Below, piece after piece: positions 59,371 to 64,000 of a stretch of 64,000 nt of DNA (its first letter is position 1; each line of letters opens with the position of its first letter). Both the position numbers and the translations under genes were made by a program. The notes under the pieces were generated by a model, which had not been told where the DNA came from, did no database searches, and worked only from the letters and a program-made list of their open reading frames with translations. Source of the DNA: Sorangium aterium (lineage in GTDB: Bacteria > Myxococcota_A > Polyangia > Polyangiales > Polyangiaceae); assembly GCF_028368935.1 (NCBI RefSeq), contig NZ_JAQNDK010000004.1, forward strand, positions 1,302,001 through 1,366,000. The letters run 5' to 3'.

Positions 59371-60651
59371 TCAGAAGCAGGTGCCGCCGCCGCAGCTCGT
59401 GCCCACGCAGCGCAGCAGCTGCAACGTCTCCGGGCTGTGGATGCACTCGAAGCCGCAGACGGCGGGGCCGCTCCCCTCGTCGAGGCAGCCGAAGAAGCAC
59501 GCCACGTCGTCCGCGCAGGCGGAGTGGAGCAAGCACTGGTTCAGCGGCGCGCAGCAGCTCTCGGCCACACATCCTCCGCAGCCCGTCCCGTCCGATGGGC
59601 AAGCGAGGCCGCCGCAGAGGCCGTCCTGGCAGCTGCCGTTGCAGCACGCGCCGGCGTCCGCGCACGGCTGGCCGTCGGGCGTGCACGGGGGCCGGCAGAC
59701 GCCGTCCTCGCACGCGCCGCTGCAGCACGCCTCGCCGGACGCGCAGCGGCCGCCGTCTTCGGCGCACTCGGCGCAGACCAGCCCGCAGAGCCTGGGGACC
59801 TCGCCGGCGCAGATCTCGTCCCAGCTGGTGGTGCAGCAGAACGGATCGAACCGGCAGAGCTCCGCCGCGCACCCGCCGCACTCCGCGGCGAGCGGCGCGC
59901 CGATCTCGCAGGGCGCGTGCGAGCACGCCGCGCCTCCGCACACGCCCTGCGCGCAGGCGCCGGAGCAGCACGCGTCGGCCGTGCCGCACGCGTCCCCGTC
60001 CGAGATGCACCCGCCGCAGATGCCCGCGTTGCAGCGCCCGGTGCAGCAGTCCGCGCTCTGGCCGCACACGGAGCCGTCGGGCGCGCACGCCTCGGCGCAG
60101 ACGCCCGCGATGCAGGCGCCGCTGCAGCACGCGTCGCCCGCGATGCAGCGCGCGCCGTTCGGGCTGCACCGCGCGCGGCATGCGCCGTCCACGCAGCTCA
60201 GCGAGCAGCACTGCCCCGCGGATCCGCACGCGCTCCCGTCCTGGAAGCAGCCCCGCCCGCAGGCGCCGCCCATGCAGACCCCGGCGCAGCACTCCGCCGC
60301 GCTCTGGCACGGCGCCCCGTCGGCGGAGCAGCCCTGCCCGCAGAGCCCGCCTGTGCACAGGCCGGCGCAGCAGTCGCCCGGGGCGGCGCACGGCGCGCCG
60401 TCCCGCGCGCAGCTGTCGCCGCCGCAGATCCCCTGTGCGCACACGGCGCTGCAGCAGTCCGCCGCGCCCTGGCAGGGGAGCCCGTCCTCCCGGCACACCG
60501 GCGGGTCCGGGGGCGGCGCGTCGGGGGCGCCCCCTGCGCCCGCGAGATCGGGCAGCCCGGCGAGCTGCTCTCGGGAGCCGCAACCGAGGGCCGGCCCCGC
60601 GAGGACCACGAGCACGAGGAACACGAGGAGGGAGCGCGCTCGGAAAAGCAC
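59371..60651 (-). CDS. Lipoprotein with nine cystine-knot-like repeats
   Basis: 426 residues. Signal peptide with lipobox PALGC (C24). Then seven repeats and, after an insert, two more, each about 26 residues with spacing C-x6-C-x5-CC-x3-C-x4-C, the inhibitor cystine knot pattern of small toxins. The insert has [16 protein letters not shown], a motif recurrent in myxobacterial surface proteins. The C-terminal region has further CxxC pairs. Likely a disulfide-rich exported surface protein; function unknown. GTG start. Confidence 0.82.
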   Translation of the reverse strand: MLFRARSLLVFLVLVVLAGPALGCGSREQLAGLPDLAGAGGAPDAPPPDPPVCREDGLPCQGAADCCSAVCAQGICGGDSCARDGAPCAAPGDCCAGLCTGGLCGQGCSADGAPCQSAAECCAGVCMGGACGRGCFQDGSACGSAGQCCSLSCVDGACRARCSPNGARCIAGDACCSGACIAGVCAEACAPDGSVCGQSADCCTGRCNAGICGGCISDGDACGTADACCSGACAQGVCGGAACSHAPCEIGAPLAAECGGCAAELCRFDPFCCTTSWDEICAGEVPRLCGLVCAECAEDGGRCASGEACCSGACEDGVCRPPCTPDGQPCADAGACCNGSCQDGLCGGLACPSDGTGCGGCVAESCCAPLNQCLLHSACADDVACFFGCLDEGSGPAVCGFECIHSPETLQLLRCVGTSCGGGTCF

Positions 60652-60853
60652 GGCGCCGAGGCTAACACGGGGTCAGTTCACGACGGGCGGGCGTGGCGGT
60701 GGGGCAACGGCGGGGACGTGGGGAAGGGGAAGTGGAGATGGAGATGCCGAACGGAAGCGGGGAAGCGGCGAAGCGACGCCTCCGGGGCGGGAGACCTCGG
60801 CGGCCCGCCGAACGTGCGGACCCGAGGCGGCTTCCGATGCTACACTCGCGAGC

Positions 60854-61963
<1,110 letters not shown>

Positions 61964-61969
61964 AGCGGT

Positions 61970-63532
61970 ATGAGCAAGTTCGCCCTGAACACCGCGCTTC
62001 CCCGCTACCTGCGCACCGAGAAGGAGCGCATCGAGAAGATCGCCCAGGACTACGGGCTCGACTTCTTCCCCGTCATCTTCGAGATGCTGACGTACGACCA
62101 GATGAACGAGATCGCCGCGTACGGCGGCTTCCCGAGCCGCTACCCGCACTGGCGGTTCGGCATGGAGTACGAGCAGCTCTCGAAGAGCTACGAGTATGGC
62201 CTCTCGAAGATCTACGAGATGGTCATCAACAACAACCCTTCGTACGCCTACCTGCTCGAGGGCAACTCGCTCACCGACCAGAAGCTCGTCATGGCGCACG
62301 TGTACGCGCACGTCGACTTCTTCAAGAACAACTTCTGCTTCCGCTCGACCGATCTCGACCATCGCGGCCCGATCCTCGACCCCGTGCGGAAGAGCGACGC
62401 CTACGATCCGGACCGCAAGTGGATCGACAAGATGGCGAACCACGGCGCGCGCGTGTCGCGCCACATCGAGCGCTACGGCATCAACAAGGTCGAGGCGTTC
62501 GTCGACCACTGCCTCTCGCTCGAGAACCTGATCGACCCGTGGGCCCCCTTCAGCGGCCGCCCTGCGCCCAAGGAGGACGAGGAGCCCACGGAGGAGCCGA
62601 TGGACACCTACAAGCTCCGGGCCAAGGAGTACATGGACTCCTTCATCAACCCGGAGGAGATCCTCGCGGCGCAGCGGAAGAAGCGGCAGGACCAGAAGAA
62701 GCCGGAGCGCAAGGTGCCGGAGCGCCCGGAGCGCGACGTGCTCAAGTTCCTGCTCGATCACGCGCCGCTCGATCGGTGGGAGCGCGACGTGCTCGAGATC
62801 ATCCGCGAGGAGGCCTACTACTTCGTCCCCCAGCGCCAGACGAAGATCATGAACGAGGGGTGGGCCTCGTACTGGCACTCGAAGATGATGACCGAGAAGG
62901 TCCTCGATGCGTCGGAGATCATCGACTACGCCGAGAACAACGCCGGTGTCATGGCGACGGCGCCGGGCCGCTTCAACCCCTACAAGGTCGGCGTGGAGCT
63001 CTATCGCTACATCGAGGAGCGGTGGAACAAGGGCCGCTTCGGCCGCGAGTGGGAGGAGTGCGCGGACCTCGACGCGAAGCGCACCTGGGACATGCGGCTC
63101 GGCCTCGGCCGTGAGAAGATCTTCCAGGTGCGCGCGCTCTACAACGACGTGACCTTCATCGACGAGTTCCTGACGCCGGAGTTCGTGATCGAGCAGAAGA
63201 TGTACACGTTCGGCTTCTCGGGGCGGAACGACAGGTTCGAGATCGAGAGCCGCGAGTTCAAGGAGGTGAAGGAGAAGCTCCTCTTCCAGCTGACGAACTT
63301 CGGCGATCCGTACATCCGTGTCGTCGACGCCAACTACGGCAACCGGGGAGAGCTCCTGCTCGAGCACGTGCACGGCGGCTTCGACCTGCGCGCCGACTAC
63401 GCGCGCGAGACGCTCGTGGCGCTCGTCCGGTGCTGGAAGCGGCCGGTCGGCGTGGCGACGAAGATGGATAACAAGCCTGTGCTGCTCCGGTACGACGGCA
63501 AGGAGCACGCGATGACCCCGTACAAGCTGTGA
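61970..63532 (+). CDS. spoVR: SpoVR family protein
   Basis: 520 residues. Starts [25 protein letters not shown] and contains [28 protein letters not shown]-like [11 protein letters not shown] and [13 protein letters not shown], all typical of SpoVR/YcgB. In Bacillus the family affects spore cortex formation; in proteobacteria it belongs with YeaG/YeaH. In a fruiting myxobacterium a developmental role is plausible but inferred. Cotranscribed with yeaH; the stop overlaps the next start. Confidence 0.95.
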   Translation: MSKFALNTALPRYLRTEKERIEKIAQDYGLDFFPVIFEMLTYDQMNEIAAYGGFPSRYPHWRFGMEYEQLSKSYEYGLSKIYEMVINNNPSYAYLLEGNSLTDQKLVMAHVYAHVDFFKNNFCFRSTDLDHRGPILDPVRKSDAYDPDRKWIDKMANHGARVSRHIERYGINKVEAFVDHCLSLENLIDPWAPFSGRPAPKEDEEPTEEPMDTYKLRAKEYMDSFINPEEILAAQRKKRQDQKKPERKVPERPERDVLKFLLDHAPLDRWERDVLEIIREEAYYFVPQRQTKIMNEGWASYWHSKMMTEKVLDASEIIDYAENNAGVMATAPGRFNPYKVGVELYRYIEERWNKGRFGREWEECADLDAKRTWDMRLGLGREKIFQVRALYNDVTFIDEFLTPEFVIEQKMYTFGFSGRNDRFEIESREFKEVKEKLLFQLTNFGDPYIRVVDANYGNRGELLLEHVHGGFDLRADYARETLVALVRCWKRPVGVATKMDNKPVLLRYDGKEHAMTPYKL

Positions 63533-64000
63533 GCGCCTGCGGAGCGATCCGCCGGCTCGGCGTCCTGCTCGCGCTCGCCGGCTGCGCCCCGGCGGCGTCG
63601 CGCTCGCCGGCGCCGGCGTCGCGACCCTCGACGGAGGTCCCCGCGCCGTCTACCCGGCTCGACCCGCAGGCGAACGCGGCGCCCGCGCCGCCTGCGGGGA
63701 GCGGCGCTGCCCCGGGCGCGGCGGGCGCGCCGGTCGGATCGGGCGTCCCGCTCGACGCGCCGTCCACCAGCGAGGCAGCGGCGGCGAGCCCTCCTCCGCG
63801 CGTCGCGCGCGGCACCGGCACGCCCGCGGACAGGAAGCTCGAAGAGGGCGACGCCGCGTATGCGAGCGGCGATTTTGCCGCTGCCGAGAGGGCCTATCGC
63901 GCGGCCGCGCAGCTCGACAGGAAGGACGCCGCGGCGATCGTCGGCGCCCAGCGCGCGGCGATCGCCAGGGCCGGCGTGTCCACCGACTACAACGGGGCGC
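63529..64000 (+). CDS. TPR-containing lipoprotein (3' truncated)
   Basis: GTG overlaps the spoVR stop (GTGA). The first 157 residues are visible: signal peptide ending LALAGC (C19), a long Pro/Ala/Ser-rich linker, then a tetratricopeptide-like helix pair ([23 protein letters not shown], quoted here only to L...A bounds) before the window ends. Probably a periplasmic or outer-membrane adaptor coupled to the yeaH-spoVR operon. Confidence 0.75.
   Translation, partial: MSACGAIRRLGVLLALAGCAPAASRSPAPASRPSTEVPAPSTRLDPQANAAPAPPAGSGAAPGAAGAPVGSGVPLDAPSTSEAAAASPPPRVARGTGTPADRKLEEGDAAYASGDFAAAERAYRAAAQLDRKDAAAIVGAQRAAIARAGVSTDYNGA

Noticed and set aside
59381..60853. Upstream extension of yeaH in the same frame
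   Set aside because: It is antisense to the cystine-knot lipoprotein and gives Pro/Ser/His-rich nonsense; the real protein begins at 60854.

Overview
The window is about 70% GC, with gene starts that often overlap the preceding stop (ATGA or GTGA). It is rich in two-component and second-messenger proteins, carries myxobacterial-style cysteine-rich lipoproteins, and has a LexA-type site resembling the Myxococcus xanthus consensus. This points to a large-genome myxobacterium, most likely a Sorangium/Polyangium relative. It reads as core chromosome: I see no insertion sequence, prophage, CRISPR array or biosynthetic megasynthase. Protein identities come from reading motifs; no database search was run.

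Layout. 1-10.8 kb holds a truncated terpene-cyclase-like protein, a membrane adenylate cyclase, an unusual B12-binding radical SAM protein, two single-domain response regulators, a gamma-glutamylcyclotransferase-like protein, and a large CheB-CheR-PAS fusion next to two small unknowns. 11.3-17.6 kb holds a TetR regulator diverging from a UdgX-type uracil glycosylase, a Kup potassium transporter, and a divergent pair of citrate synthases. One of these carries an N-terminal helix-turn-helix, and the two are separated by strong palindromes. 17.8-23.8 kb is a complete imuA-imuB-dnaE2 SOS mutagenesis cassette. 23.9-29.9 kb (minus) is smc, a small unknown and a hybrid histidine kinase. 30.1-37.2 kb carries an FmdB-type zinc ribbon, a divergent PheA, a lipoprotein, HrpB helicase and an amidase.

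37.3-39.6 kb contains tRNA-Pro(GGG), a glycosyltransferase and rpsU. 39.5-43.8 kb is an oxidative-stress run: Fur/PerR-type regulator, rubrerythrin, HdrD/GlpC-like iron-sulfur protein, DUF3501, thioesterase and a PLD-family protein. 43.9-48.2 kb has rpiA, argH, an unknown and type 2 IPP isomerase. 48.4-55.6 kb has a GAF protein plus a CheY-like receiver, an FHA-GGDEF diguanylate cyclase, a degenerate metallophosphoesterase, glnE and an unknown. 55.9-64 kb has a lipoprotein, a roughly 1.1-kb largely non-coding stretch, a histone-like basic protein, a lipoprotein built from nine cystine-knot-like repeats, and yeaH-spoVR followed by a truncated TPR lipoprotein.

The strongest leads are: (1) the HTH-fused citrate synthase and its palindromic operators; (2) a recurring TAnnnT hexamer 6-9 nt before the start codon of eight genes, suggesting leaderless transcription, with LexA covering the imuA promoter; (3) several enzymes that keep their fold but lack canonical catalytic residues (CheB, prephenate dehydratase, metallophosphoesterase, radical SAM); and (4) the cystine-knot repeat lipoprotein.
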